Origin: Adenophora triphylla var. japonica
Taxonomy: Eukaryota; Streptophyta; Magnoliopsida; Asterales; Campanulaceae
Assembly: GCA_022495995.1 (NCBI GenBank)
Contig: JAFEMH010001357.1
Span: forward strand, 189,001-253,000
Direction of reading: 5' to 3'
DNA length: 64,000 bases
Part shown: piece after piece, positions 1 through 9,406 of the stretch
Numbering within the stretch: the first letter of the stretch is position 1
Layout of the letters: each line of letters starts with the position of its first letter
The notes under the pieces: generated by a model
Database searches by the model: none
Told to the model about the DNA's origin: nothing
Seen by the model: only the letters and a program-made list of their open reading frames with translations
Made by a program: the position numbers and the translations under genes

Positions 1-105
1 TTTATAATGGTATGTGAATGCATGGATGGTGTTTGGACATGTTTTTATGCAGGTTTTGTTAAGAAAGTAGGGTGAGAATCCCACTTGGGCAGCAGCTTTG
101 GCTGC
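1..105. other. Unassigned leading sequence
   Basis: No open reading frame or repeat was recognised. It directly precedes the TGTAAGTGCTCC start of the LTR fragment at 106, so it should be the target DNA of that LTR or an unrelated neighbour. Confidence 0.4.
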
Positions 106-929
106 TGTAAGTGCTCCAATTTGAGTTGTTAGTATTTCCGTTAGAAAACTAACGAAAGCCTTCACATTCTTAACCTAAACCTTAACTTTTCTAACAAGAT
201 CTAACTTTTCTAACAAAGCAAGGGTAAGTTGGGGATTGCTATTTGGAGTTAAACAAGGAAAAGAATCTTACAAAAGGTAAAATTCCGAAACCAGTAAGCT
301 GTAAAACACAACTGGTTGAGTATTTGAATAATATATTCCCTTTGTCCAAAGCCTGGAGCAGCATTTAATGAACAGTGCACGCTGACATACATATCCGCAC
401 GGATGGAATCGAATATTTCAGAGGCCTATAAATAGAGCCCCTCAGTCTCAGAAAAACCATAAAGAACAATTCACTCACACCGCACATTGGCGAAAATATT
501 GTAGAAAACAGTGGGAATTCCTTTGAATTGCCACCTTTTTCTTAATCATTTTCCCAAATCTCACTCACCAAACACTCACTAAATTCAAGTCTCAAACACA
601 AACACAAGGAAGATAGGATACCACCATTGGTAAACCCTCCTTCTCCTTACCTTAAACCTCCCTCATCCATGCATGCATCTCATACTTCAAAGATGTAACT
701 TGTTCTTGCCCTAGATCCAAGAGGATCTCCATGGAAGTTCATCTCCATGGATGATCTTCTATAAGGATCAACATTTCTTCCAAATTGTTTTTACTTACTT
801 GAAAGCATTTTCTTAAGCTAAAATCAATTTTCATACATAAAATCTTGATTTCAAGTTAAATCTCCCCCATCTCAAGCAAATTAAGTGCTTTAAGTCCTAA
901 TGTACCCTAAGGATGGCTTGATATAGTAG
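106..929 (+). mobile_element. Truncated Tat-type LTR, plus orientation (Z0)
   Basis: This is the 5' part of an LTR. It starts TGTAAGTGCTCCAATTTGAG and matches the reverse complement of the E2 LTR (6,837-8,594) in order: GTTAGAAA-rich U3, the TCCGCACGGA palindrome at 394-403, the CTATAAAT box at 426-433, the block around 740-765, and the block around 895-915. It stops at about 929, where the 3' end of the E1 LTR begins in the opposite orientation, so roughly the last 0.9 kb of the LTR is missing. The family match is seen directly; the idea that E1 landed in or was joined to it is inference. Confidence 0.75.
426..433 (+). promoter_or_regulatory. TATA box of LTR Z0
   Basis: CTATAAAT preceded by the near-palindrome TCCGCACGGA (394-403) with 22 nt between them. 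The same arrangement occurs in the E1 and E2 LTRs. Confidence 0.65.
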
Positions 930-2520
930 TGAATGTGTGCTCGCCCAAAAAAATATAAAATAAAGGGAGTCGCCACGCCATGCTTTGAGAGGTGAACTTT
1001 GAAAAACCTTTTTGAAAGAGAATGGGTTCGGGGGTCAGGTTACGCGTTGGAAAGAACTGAGAGTTCACCCAACATGCCTCGTCCGTAGACGAGTCTTTCT
1101 AATCTAGACATCCAAATAATTCAAAACAATGTGCAAACAATTATAATATGTAAGTGCGATGGACATGAATTTTATTGAATAGGCAAAATCATTACAACTT
1201 GTAGACCAATTGTCCGGGAGGCCACATCCCTTTACATCTATGAGAACAGATTACAAAAGGACTCAGGTCCTCTGCAAAGGATCATCTATGTCGCGTGACA
1301 CAGGACTCCCTTGTCCAAGTATGTCGTGTGACATCAATGGTCACCTTGCAGAGGCTCACAACTGACAAATCACACAACCTTCATATGAACACAAAACTAC
1401 AATTAAAATCAGATATATGCACTAAACAACATAAAAATATTACTGAATATGAAAGTAGCCAACTAGAATGAATTACAACTGAAACAATGGTCCCTGCATA
1501 TGGTCACGACATGTCGCGTGACACAGGACTCCTCATGTCCAAATGTGTCGCGTGACATAGGGTTACCATCTGCGAGTACCTCCTAAGCGAGATGCGAGAT
1601 CCAACGAGATACACAACAATTATATCAAAACCCAATAAGAACAATACGAATCGAGATACGAATTGATCAAAGGAGTGTGGATATGGGAGATCCACACTCC
1701 CTTGACATTCAAATTGCCCATCTAAATAGATCACATCATAATCAAGCAATTGGACTCAAGGCATAAGCGATTTAAACAGAGAGATTGCAGTTGCCACTTG
1801 ATAATCTGAGGCAGATGGAGCCTGATTATCAAGTGGAGAAGAAGAAAAGACAATTAAACAATGAGATGAGAGAGAGGGAGAGAGAGACTAGTTACCCTTG
1901 TAGTCCTCAACTCTTACACCAAGTTAGGTGTAGGAGTCTTCAATTCAACCTTCTGAATGGAGAGGCGAGCACGGGCGGGGCTGAATTGGAAGATCTGGAG
2001 TGTATGGTGATTAGGAGAGGAAATGGGTTGAAGAGAGGTGAGAGATGAAGGAATTGGTAGGGGAATTGGGTAGTTTTGGTGAGGGAGCAGGAGAGATAGA
2101 GTATTTTTGGATGAATTTTGGCAGAGTGACTTTGGGAGGTTCAAATTCGGATCCAAAATTGAGAGGGGTAGGGTCTTATTTATAGCTGCAGTCCATGGTA
2201 GCCTTGTGTCGCACGACGTAACGTAACCACTTTCCATGCCTCGACTTGTCGCGTGACACAAGGTGACCATAACCGTTTTTGATGCCAAATCTGGTTCTGA
2301 AACCTTCTTGGATAATTCCTAAAAAGTCCAAAACAGATTTATTCCTTCTAGGTCCCTTAGCCTGAGCAAAGTACAAAAAAGTACTTCCTTCACGTGAAAC
2401 TTATGAAATGTTTTCGGAAGTCTCGGGATAAACCGGGAATTTACCAAAATACCCTTAAAAGCAATTTTATCATATCAAAATGCATCTGGAAAGGTCCCGA
2501 ATTGGATTGGCGTACTTACA
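930..2520 (-). mobile_element. E1 3' LTR
   Basis: Assigned by analogy with the E2 LTR. Its low end (TGAATGTGTGCTCGCC) and its high end (GTACTTACA, then GAGCCCCTCGGCAACG) match the two ends of the E2 LTR (TGTGATGATGTGTTGCC and GCACTTACA, then GTAGCCCCTCGGCGACG). It contains the GAGTCGCCACGCCA block near 970 shared by all Tat-type LTRs here. The U3 middle is diverged and carries five copies of a TGTCGCGTGACA-like palindrome (1,289, 1,322, 1,512, 1,546 and 2,247) plus a sixth variant at 2,207. Transcription would run on the minus strand from the TATA box at 2,178-2,185. Confidence 0.75.
2178..2185 (-). promoter_or_regulatory. TATA box of E1 LTR
   Basis: CTATAAAT on the minus strand. The near-palindrome GTCGCACGAC (2,208-2,217) lies 22 nt upstream, and TGTCGCGTGACA (2,247-2,258) lies further upstream. 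Confidence 0.65.
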
Positions 2521-2735
2521 GAGCCCCTCGGCAACGTCACTTATGGAAGAAGTGAGGTTGTCGATAAAATAAGACCCAATCCCAATGAGCGGCTGGAGGA
2601 TAAGGCGGAGGGCTAGACGGTGATCTGGGGAATCGGATGGCTGGACCTTTTGAGAAAGGATTCCTACGTATCCCAGGGAGGGAATCAAGCCAAATCGTAG
2701 TTCGGACATGACTGGAGGGGGAAATCAACAAAGGA
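2521..2735 (-). other. E1 conserved sequence next to the 3' LTR
   Basis: The run from AGCCCCTCGGCAACG to CCTACGTATCCC and GTAGTTCGG matches the equivalent stretch of E2 (8,595-8,755). It is the conserved 3' untranslated end of this element group and includes a short purine-rich stretch on the minus strand next to the LTR, where a polypurine tract is expected. No ORF. Confidence 0.6.
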
Positions 2736-3402
2736 CATGACTGTGCGGTTGTCACCCAACATCTGACTGTGCGATCGTCACCCAACATCTGACTGTGCAA
2801 TCGTCACCCATCATCTGACTAACCCAACATATGACTGTGCGATTGTCACCCAACATATGACTGTGCGATTGTCACTCAACATCTTACTGTGCGGTCGTCA
2901 CCCATCATCTGACTGTGCGGTTGTCACCCAACATATGACTGTGTGGTTGTCACCCATCATCTGACTGTTCGTTTGTCACCCATCATCTGACTGTGCGGTT
3001 GTCACCCATCATCTGACTGTGTGGTTGTCACCCATCATCTGACTGTGTGGTTGTCACCCATCATCTGACTGTGTGGTTGTCACCCAACATCTGACTGACT
3101 ATGTGGTTGTCACCCATCATCTGACTGTGTGGTTGTCACCCAACATCTGACTGTGTGGTTGTCACCCATCATCTGACTGTGCGGTTGTCACCCAACATCT
3201 GACTGTGCGGTTGTCACCCATCATCTGACTGTGCGGTTGTCACCCATCATCTGACTGTGCGGTTGTCACCCATCATCGGCGTGTGGTTGTCACCCATCAT
3301 CGGCGGTTGTCACCCATCATCTGACTGTGTGGTTGTCACCCATCATCTGACTGTGCGGTTGTCACCCATCATCTGACTGTGTGGTTGTCACCCATCATCT
3401 GA
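2736..3402. repeat. 26-bp minisatellite in the E1 3' region
   Basis: About 25 copies of a 26-bp unit of the form CTGACTGTGYGGTTGTCACC plus CAWCAT, with point variants and a few shortened copies near 3,275-3,305. Hypervariable tandem repeats in the 3' untranslated region are known for Tat/Ogre elements and can seed satellite DNA. ORFs crossing it are not considered genes. Confidence 0.9.
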
Positions 3403-4140
3403 AATCTGTAGCTGCCGGAGGGACTGATGCTATGGTTTGTGCTGCTGGGGATGGATGTAGCTGCCGGAGGGTCCTATGCTACTATCTGCTGTTGACGGTC
3501 GCCAGGTGTGGGGCGGTCTTTTGTCGACTGTTGGCTTTGGGATGTGGGACCTTGCCTGATGTGACGGGAATTTTGCTTGTTGTGACGGGGTCTTTGCTTG
3601 TTTGTGACAGGACTTTACTTGCTTGTGACAGGACTTTGCTTGCTTGTGACGGGAACTTTGCTTGCTGGGCAGCGGACTTTTATTGACAGTTGACGGTTGA
3701 CGGTGGGGCCATTGATTTTGATGCGTCCTGTTGGGGGATTCAGATAGACACGAAATTTTTTCCATCTCGGCTTTGCTTTGAGGGACAATCTTTGAGGTTT
3801 GCTCAGTTAACTGTTGTACCTGCGGGGAAATGCGACACTCGAAACAGTACAATCTAATTACGCTATTTTGTTAGCAAAAGTTAAACTATGTTAGCTTGTT
3901 TGCATGTGTCTGTTCGTTCTGGGAGAGAGGGGAAAGGTGTTTGACTTATTGTATTGATAGGTCGGCTTTGCCGGGTTTATACATAAGTTTCTGGGACTGC
4001 TTTGGGGTAATTGTGTATAGTGGTACATATGGTGGGGAAATCCTCTCCCGTGCAGTGACGTGTGGGTACAAGGTGTATTGCAGCGACGGCGAGCTAAAGA
4101 ATGTCACAGACAAACCACTTGTAAGCCCTTGATGCTTCCT
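3403..4140. other. E1 region between minisatellite and antisense gene
   Basis: A non-coding stretch. It holds four to five copies of a short repeat of about 21-24 bp based on GCTTGTGACAGGACTTT at 3,561-3,670, then unique sequence. No convincing ORF was found; the plus-strand frames across it are low complexity. Confidence 0.5.
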
Positions 4141-4190
4141 GATGCAGACCAGATGTGTCGCCCGACATTATGTGTCTGTTTGTCAAGATA

Positions 4191-4235
4191 TGTCGCACGA
4201 CTGGACGAAGCTTGTAACAGGGCCCTTTTTAAAAT
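4191..4235 (+). promoter_or_regulatory. Putative antisense promoter module of E1
   Basis: GTCGCACGAC at 4,192-4,201 is identical to the palindrome beside the E1 LTR TATA box. After 22 nt comes the A/T box CCTTTTTAAAAT (4,224-4,235). A related palindrome TGTCGCCCGACA lies at 4,156-4,167. The module ends about 110 bp before the chosen start codon of the accessory gene. The motif match is seen directly; promoter function is inference. Confidence 0.5.
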
Positions 4236-4342
4236 CAGTTTCGCCTCTCTTACAGACATTGCTTTTTCAACAGGAAGACACCAGTAGCCCCAAATTGGTA
4301 GACAGACGATTTCAGCGACAAAGGTTGGAACTTTTAATCATC

Positions 4343-5911
4343 ATGGAGCATTATAACCAGGAAATAGCTTCTCGGGAACATCAATTTCATCAAGACTTTA
4401 TCGGGATTTCACAATTTCACCAAAAGCATCATGGGAAGATCATTGACAAGCGATATGGTATGCCGTGCCTCTGGCCTCTGAAGAACTGGAGAGTTGATTG
4501 GGACTTGCTCCGAGCAGCTTCGCATTTCTGGGATTCGGAGAGGCATGTGTTTACTTTCTCATACAATGATCTGACGCCAACCATGGAGGATTTCAGAGCA
4601 TTGACAGGTTTGGGTGAGGCGGAAACTGTAGCATTCCCTCAAGACAGACGGTCGGTTGCAGAGCAGTTATCGGATTTCCTGTGCCTGCCAGTAGATCAGG
4701 TGGCACCTATGGTTCTGAATGGTGAGCTTGTAGACTTAACCCGGATGGCTCGGCTGCGATCTTCCAGTCCGGTGCTGTTTGATCTTTCTACCTCTCTGGA
4801 CATGCATGTATTGTTTACCCTGTCAGCCTACTACTTCTGTGGATATGTCGGAGTCTGCTCAGGTGCGTTGCTGGAGGTTGTCAGACAGCTTAGGGGTGAC
4901 CGAGGTGTGGATCTTCATCAAATTCGGTCCGGCCAAGGGGAAATGGACATTGTACCCCTGCTATTAGCTGAGACTTACCATGGCCTTGATAGACTAGCAG
5001 GGGGATCTGATTTCATGGGCGCGGGCAGCCCCACTTTGCTATCTTTGTGGCTTTCTGAGAGATTACGCTTGATTGGGCCATTACCGGAGGGTCAGATAGA
5101 AATGACTTGGGTGACTAGACAACGTAGATTACTTAGGGATGTGGCAGCTGATAGTTGGCAGGTGAGGCTGACACGATACGAGACTGTTGATCTGAACTTC
5201 TGGATTCCGGCGTGGGGATTGCAGACCATGAGAGACATTCAGGATGGATCGGTGGTAGTCAGACTGCCAGGGTTGCATGTGTCTTCATTCTGTGTCCCGT
5301 CACTGGTAGCGAGCGTGCTCGGTACCCTCGGCGGAATTATCCGGGCTTTGAGAGAGGGCGATGGCGATGCTACTCCGATGATCATGACCGAGCCCCAGAC
5401 TGTGCATTTCTTCAGCAGATCCTTCTTGGAGGGTTTTCTTCCCACACGGATGCTTCTTCGTCAGGCCAGAGGGTTTACATTCTTGACCACGGAGTATCTG
5501 ATTTGGTATGAGGAGCAACAGGGTCCCGTGCAGCTGGCGATAGAGGCTCGCCGTAGGGAGTACTTAGGAGCAGAATACCCATCCAGCCGGTCTTTTCGAG
5601 ATGCAGAGGCCCGAGGGAATCCAGATAATGTTACCGGTGATGTTGCTGAGGATTATCGGAGGCGAGAGATACGGAGGGCTGCTCTGAGGGATGATCCAGA
5701 GGTGAGTGCACGCAGAGAGGCCTTGCGACGAGAGAGAGCTGCCAGGGCTGCTTTGAGGGAGACTGGTCTGATTGAACCACCGGCGCGCGTTATTCCTGAG
5801 TTGGGACGGGCTCAAACTGACTTATTCGACATTCCTAAGCCAAAGACCTCCCGGGGACCAAGGAAGAGGAAAGACAGAGGTACGAGTTCGGGAGCGGGGA
5901 CGAGCATCTAG
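4343..5911 (+). CDS. Antisense accessory protein, plant-mobile-domain/DUF7745-like
   Basis: An uninterrupted ORF of 522 codons. The frame is open further upstream to an ATG at 4,142. The ATG at 4,343 is preferred because it matches the start of the E2 copy (14,459) and lies downstream of the LTR-like promoter module. Near residues 35-95 it has RYGMPCLWPLKNW, then an LLRAASHFWDSERH and LTPTMEDFRALTGL pattern. This is the conserved core of plant-mobile-domain/DUF7745 proteins, which are linked to retrotransposons and have no established biochemical role. The last third is Arg-rich with a helical, charged segment and ends in a basic PRKRKDR stretch that could be a nuclear localisation signal. 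It is convergent with pol on the minus strand. The intact frame beside dead pol genes is notable. Family placement is from memory of the motif pattern. Confidence 0.75.
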   Translation: MEHYNQEIASREHQFHQDFIGISQFHQKHHGKIIDKRYGMPCLWPLKNWRVDWDLLRAASHFWDSERHVFTFSYNDLTPTMEDFRALTGLGEAETVAFPQDRRSVAEQLSDFLCLPVDQVAPMVLNGELVDLTRMARLRSSSPVLFDLSTSLDMHVLFTLSAYYFCGYVGVCSGALLEVVRQLRGDRGVDLHQIRSGQGEMDIVPLLLAETYHGLDRLAGGSDFMGAGSPTLLSLWLSERLRLIGPLPEGQIEMTWVTRQRRLLRDVAADSWQVRLTRYETVDLNFWIPAWGLQTMRDIQDGSVVVRLPGLHVSSFCVPSLVASVLGTLGGIIRALREGDGDATPMIMTEPQTVHFFSRSFLEGFLPTRMLLRQARGFTFLTTEYLIWYEEQQGPVQLAIEARRREYLGAEYPSSRSFRDAEARGNPDNVTGDVAEDYRRREIRRAALRDDPEVSARREALRRERAARAALRETGLIEPPARVIPELGRAQTDLFDIPKPKTSRGPRKRKDRGTSSGAGTSI

Positions 5912-6518
5912 ACACCTTTCTGAGAGATAGAAGACTCCTTATTCTTTCTTTTGCTTGTACTTTGGGAGAGAGATTTATTTGAACAGAATTTGAGTATCCC
6001 TTGATTACCTTAATGCAGACAAAATGGATGTTGAAATTTTATTTCTCTTTTATTCGCAGCAAGTTATTTGAGTCAAAAAGTAGGCCGTGCTTGAACTCAT
6101 CAAAAAGAATATTAACTCGAAATGAACCTTTGAAAAAACTTTGGAACTGTAATCAAAACACATTTTGGCAAGACATAAGGCTTTGCAGCATTTTTAGACC
6201 GAACCACAAGTGGTTGCCTACGTTCCCCTTTTGTAAGAGAACTAAGGGGCTCAGGTCTCCGTAGTTCGACTCAATCCACTTTGTGTTTAAAGAAAGGGGA
6301 AGATAGAAGGGGGACATGGTGCAACCCTGTTTTTTACCTAGACCGCCCTTTTTAGGGTTTTCGGCCTAGCTGGGTATATTCTTTTAGCACCTGGCGCGTC
6401 CCTTATTTTTGCATGGACTGCCTTTTGAGAGGTTTTCAGTCTCATCTGGGACAATTTTGTAGCGCCTTTATTTTCATTTCTTCTTTTTTTTTTATTTACA
6501 GAGGGGGGAAAGACTCAA
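5912..6518. other. E1 spacer between convergent accessory gene and pol
   Basis: No gene. It separates the 3' ends of the plus-strand accessory gene and minus-strand pol. The stretch with TTTAGACCGAACC, CCTACGTTCCCC and CGTAGTTC (6,196-6,275) and the hairpin block at 6,317-6,390 are both conserved in E2. Confidence 0.6.
6317..6390. repeat. Conserved hairpin block between convergent ORFs (E1 copy)
   Basis: GGTGCAACC, then CCTAGACCGCCC, a TTTTTA loop, GGGTTTTCGGCCTAG and CTTTTAGCACC. The arms CCTAGACCG/CGGCCTAG and CCC/GGG can pair. Two near-identical copies lie at the same place in E2. Confidence 0.6.
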
Positions 6519-6836
6519 TTACACATAATACCGCCGCAACTTGTCTCCGTTGATGGGGTGCAAAAATGGGTTACCATCCAGATCTGCTAGCTGCATTGCT
6601 CCTCCGGAGAATATCTTCTTGACTAGAAACGGTTCAACCCAAACAGGTGCCCATTTACCTAATGCACTGCTCTGATTTGTAGGCTTCATCTTGAGAACCA
6701 AATCACCAACCTTGATGTCTTTGGGATTCACTTTCTTGTCAAAAGCACGGGCCATTCTTTTCTGATATGCTCGATTATGCTCCATGGCCTTTAATCTGCG
6801 TTCATCTAACAGTGCCAACTCATTGTATCGACTTTG
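6519..6836 (-). pseudogene. pol: Integrase C-terminal fragment of E1 pol
   Basis: The minus-strand reading has SRYNELALLDERR, AMEHNRAYQKRMARAFDKKV, GDLVLKMKP and KIFSGGAMQLADLDG, then a stop. This is the C-terminal domain typical of Tat-type gypsy integrases. The frame is open but begins abruptly at 6,836, where the E2 LTR end abuts the codons for QSRYNE. The zinc-binding and catalytic integrase domains, RT and gag are missing, so this is a remnant, although the part present is undamaged. Confidence 0.85.
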
Positions 6837-7071
6837 TGTGATGATGTGTTGCCTTTTTCGCGGGAAAAATTCGATTTTTGCGTTTCTTTGAAAAACCAAA
6901 TAAAACCGGAAAAAACGGAGTCGCCACGCCATTTTAATTTTGAGGGCCAAAACTTTGAAAAAAGCCCGAGATCAGAGATTTAGGTTCGGAGGTCATGTTA
7001 CGCGTCGGGAAGGACGTTAGTGTGCACCCGACGCGCCTCGTAAAAACGAGTCTTCCAAGCTGAAAATCATT

Positions 7072-7094
7072 TGTGTGTGTGTGTGTGTGTGTGT
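7072..7094. repeat. (GT)n microsatellite
   Basis: About eleven GT repeats inside the E2 LTR. Confidence 0.95.
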
Positions 7095-8255
7095 TTTGGC
7101 CAAAATAAGTTGAAACTCAGAAAAGTAAAAATTGGGATATCTTTTTAAGACTTTAAACTGATCCCATGATTTTTTGGAAGATTTTTGGATTGAGATTTGG
7201 TACTCAAAAGACCTTTTGAAGTTGAGAGCCATTTCTGCCAGAATGAAAAAGGCAGTGGACCTTTGATTTTAAAAGGGATTCAAGGGTCTTAAAACTTCAT
7301 AATCTGGATAAACTCAGAGAATAAAAGTTGTTCTAGACACCTTAAATAAAGTTTGTACGAAGGAATTTTCCATTTTGGAGAAGATTTGAGGGGTCAAAAC
7401 CTTCTGGAAACCTCAGATATGAGATCTGGATTCCCAGAAGCTGATGAACTAGTCTCTGAAAGAAAATTTGAAAAGAGGAGTTTTACTCACCCAAAAAATA
7501 AGATAAAAATATGTCTGGAAAGCTCTGGATGTTGGCTACAAAAAGTATTTTGTAGTCAACACCAAATTCCAAGTTCATCTATGTCCAAAAATTAAGACCA
7601 TGGACTGAGGTCTGAGAAAATTGCTACTGGACAGCAACTTCTCAAGGAAGAAAATATGATTTAAAGGGGGGTTTTGCATCCATGCTTGTCCCCATTTCCC
7701 TAGGTTTTGGTTAGTGATCACTAGACATTTTAGTGGTGAATCAACTATACCAAACCATCCTTGGGGTACATTAGGACTAAGCATTTCATTTGCTTGGGAA
7801 GGGGGATTTTACCCTTTGAAATCAAGATTTAGTGCTTGAAAATGGTTTTTTAGGGTTTTGAAAGTGCATTTTTGCAAGTAAACAAGAAAAGCTTTGAAAA
7901 TAATGTTGATCTTTGGAGAAGATCATCCATGGAGATGGTCTTCCATGATGATCTTCTTAGATCTAGAGCAAGAAGATGAAAGAACTACATTTTGTAGCTT
8001 GAAGATGCATGCATGGATGAGATTTAGGGTTAGGAAGAGGAGGGTTTACCAATCTTCCTTGTGTTCTTGAGTGTTTGGCTTGAGTGTATGAGTTTAGGGC
8101 TTTAATATGAGAGTGAGTGGATGAATATGAGTTGGGAAAGATTGGAGAGAAAAAGGTGACAATTCTTGAAGAATTCTCACTGTTTTCTCTCTATATTTCG
8201 CCAGAGGTTCGGTGCAATTGTGTTCTTCCTTTTTTTTTTGTGACTGGAGGGCTCA

Positions 8256-8263
8256 ATTTATAG
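8256..8263 (-). promoter_or_regulatory. TATA box of E2 LTR
   Basis: CTATAAAT on the minus strand, with the perfect palindrome TCCGCGCGGA (8,286-8,295) 22 nt upstream. Confidence 0.65.
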
Positions 8264-8594
8264 CCCTCTGAAAATAGCAAAGATGTCCGCGCGGATGGAT
8301 CCCCTCAGCGTGCACTGTTCATTAAATGCAGCTTCAGCTTTGGACAAGGGGAATAATCTTTTTGAAATTTCAAATTAACAGCCAGTTTTTTGTGTTTCCA
8401 GCCATTGCCATTTTTGGTTTTCTTCTTTTGTTTTGCTTTTTGAGATTCTTTTTAAGGTTTAACCTTAAATAACAATGCCCATTTTACCCTCACTTTGTTA
8501 GAAATGTTAGGATAGTTAGGAATTGTTAGAAATGTTATAACTTTCGTTAATTTTCTAACGAAAATTCTAACAAGCTCAAATTGGAGCACTTACA

Positions 8595-9406
8595 GTAGCC
8601 CCTCGGCGACGGCGCTTTCGAAGGAAGCGGGGTCGTCGATAAGAGTAAGGCTCCATATTTGGCAGGATGATCGAGTGATCGGGTGGCTGAACCTAGCGAT
8701 AGGCTACCTACGTATCCCGAATGGGAATCAAGCCAGTCGTAGTTCGGGTCTTTGACCTTGGAGATGATGGCGTTTTAGGTGCCTCGAACCTGATGAGCGA
8801 GTTCTACAGTCGGTTGCTGGAGAGAAACTCTGCTGGGGATAAGAGATGACCATTTTCGGTCTGGTGGCTATCCGCTCGGCTGGGGATAGGAATGACCATT
8901 TTCGGTCTGATGGCTATCCGCTCGGCTGGGGATAGGAATGACCATTTTCGGTCTCTGCTGGGGATGATTGCGATTTATTGTTTTCCTAGTGATAGCGTCT
9001 TAGGTGCCTCAAACCTTGGAGATGGCGTTTTAGGTGCCTCGAACCTTGGAGATGGCTTTTTAGGTGCCTCGGACCTTGATGATGGCGTTTTAGGTGCCTC
9101 GAACCTTGATGATGATGGCTTTTTAGGCGCCTCGGACCTTGATTGTGAAATGGCCTTTCGGTGGACTTTGTCTGCTGCCGAAGGAGAGGGTGACCGTTTT
9201 GGTCGAGGGGCTGGACCTAATGATAGGCTACCTACGTATCCCTAGTGGGAATCAAGCCCTTTCGTAGTTCGAGTACTACTCGAGATTCCGTTGGCTTTTG
9301 GGATTCCGTTAACTTTCTTTGGGGATTTCGTTAGCCTTTCTTTGGGGAAAATCGGACGTATTTGTGCGGGAAATCGGTCTTACGCTTTGATTTGCTAGGG
9401 AAAATT
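8595..9406 (-). other. E2 3' untranslated region with short repeats
   Basis: It begins with the LTR-adjacent stretch shared with E1. It contains two to three copies of a unit around TGACCATTTTCGGTCT (8,845-8,965) and about five copies of a 30-bp unit built on GCGTTTTAGGTGCCTCG (8,990-9,130, with an outlier at 8,770). The CCTACGTATCCC block occurs twice (8,706 and 9,230). No gene. Confidence 0.6.

Larger units (their letters stand above)
930..6836 (-). mobile_element. E1: 3' part of a Tat-type Ty3/gypsy retrotransposon
   Basis: Read on the minus strand it holds the integrase C-terminus (6,836-6,519), a convergent plus-strand accessory gene (4,343-5,911), a tandem-repeat-rich 3' region (2,521-4,140) and a 3' LTR (2,520-930). 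Everything upstream of the integrase C-terminus (gag, protease, RT, RNase H, 5' LTR) is absent because the E2 LTR begins at 6,837. Extra ORFs, sometimes antisense, between pol and the 3' LTR are known for the plant Tat lineage, and this layout fits. Confidence 0.8.
6837..8594 (-). mobile_element. E2 3' LTR
   Basis: It runs from TGTGATGATGTG at the low end to CACTTACA at the high end, so on the minus strand it begins TGTAAGTGC and ends ATCATCACA, a normal TG...CA LTR. It contains the GAGTCGCCACGCCA block (6,920-6,935), a (GT)n tract at 7,072-7,094, and blocks around 7,750 and 7,930 that are the reverse complement of LTR Z0. It also has a minus-strand TATA box at 8,256-8,263 and GTTAGAAA-type repeats in U3. 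Confidence 0.8.

Noticed and set aside
3430..3852. Minus-strand ORF of 140 codons
   Set aside because: Gln/Ser/His-rich translation of short repeats; not conserved in E2.
4142..4342. Upstream in-frame extension of the E1 accessory gene
   Set aside because: Open but includes the palindrome and A/T box; the E2 homologue starts at the position equivalent to 4,343. Kept only as an alternative start.
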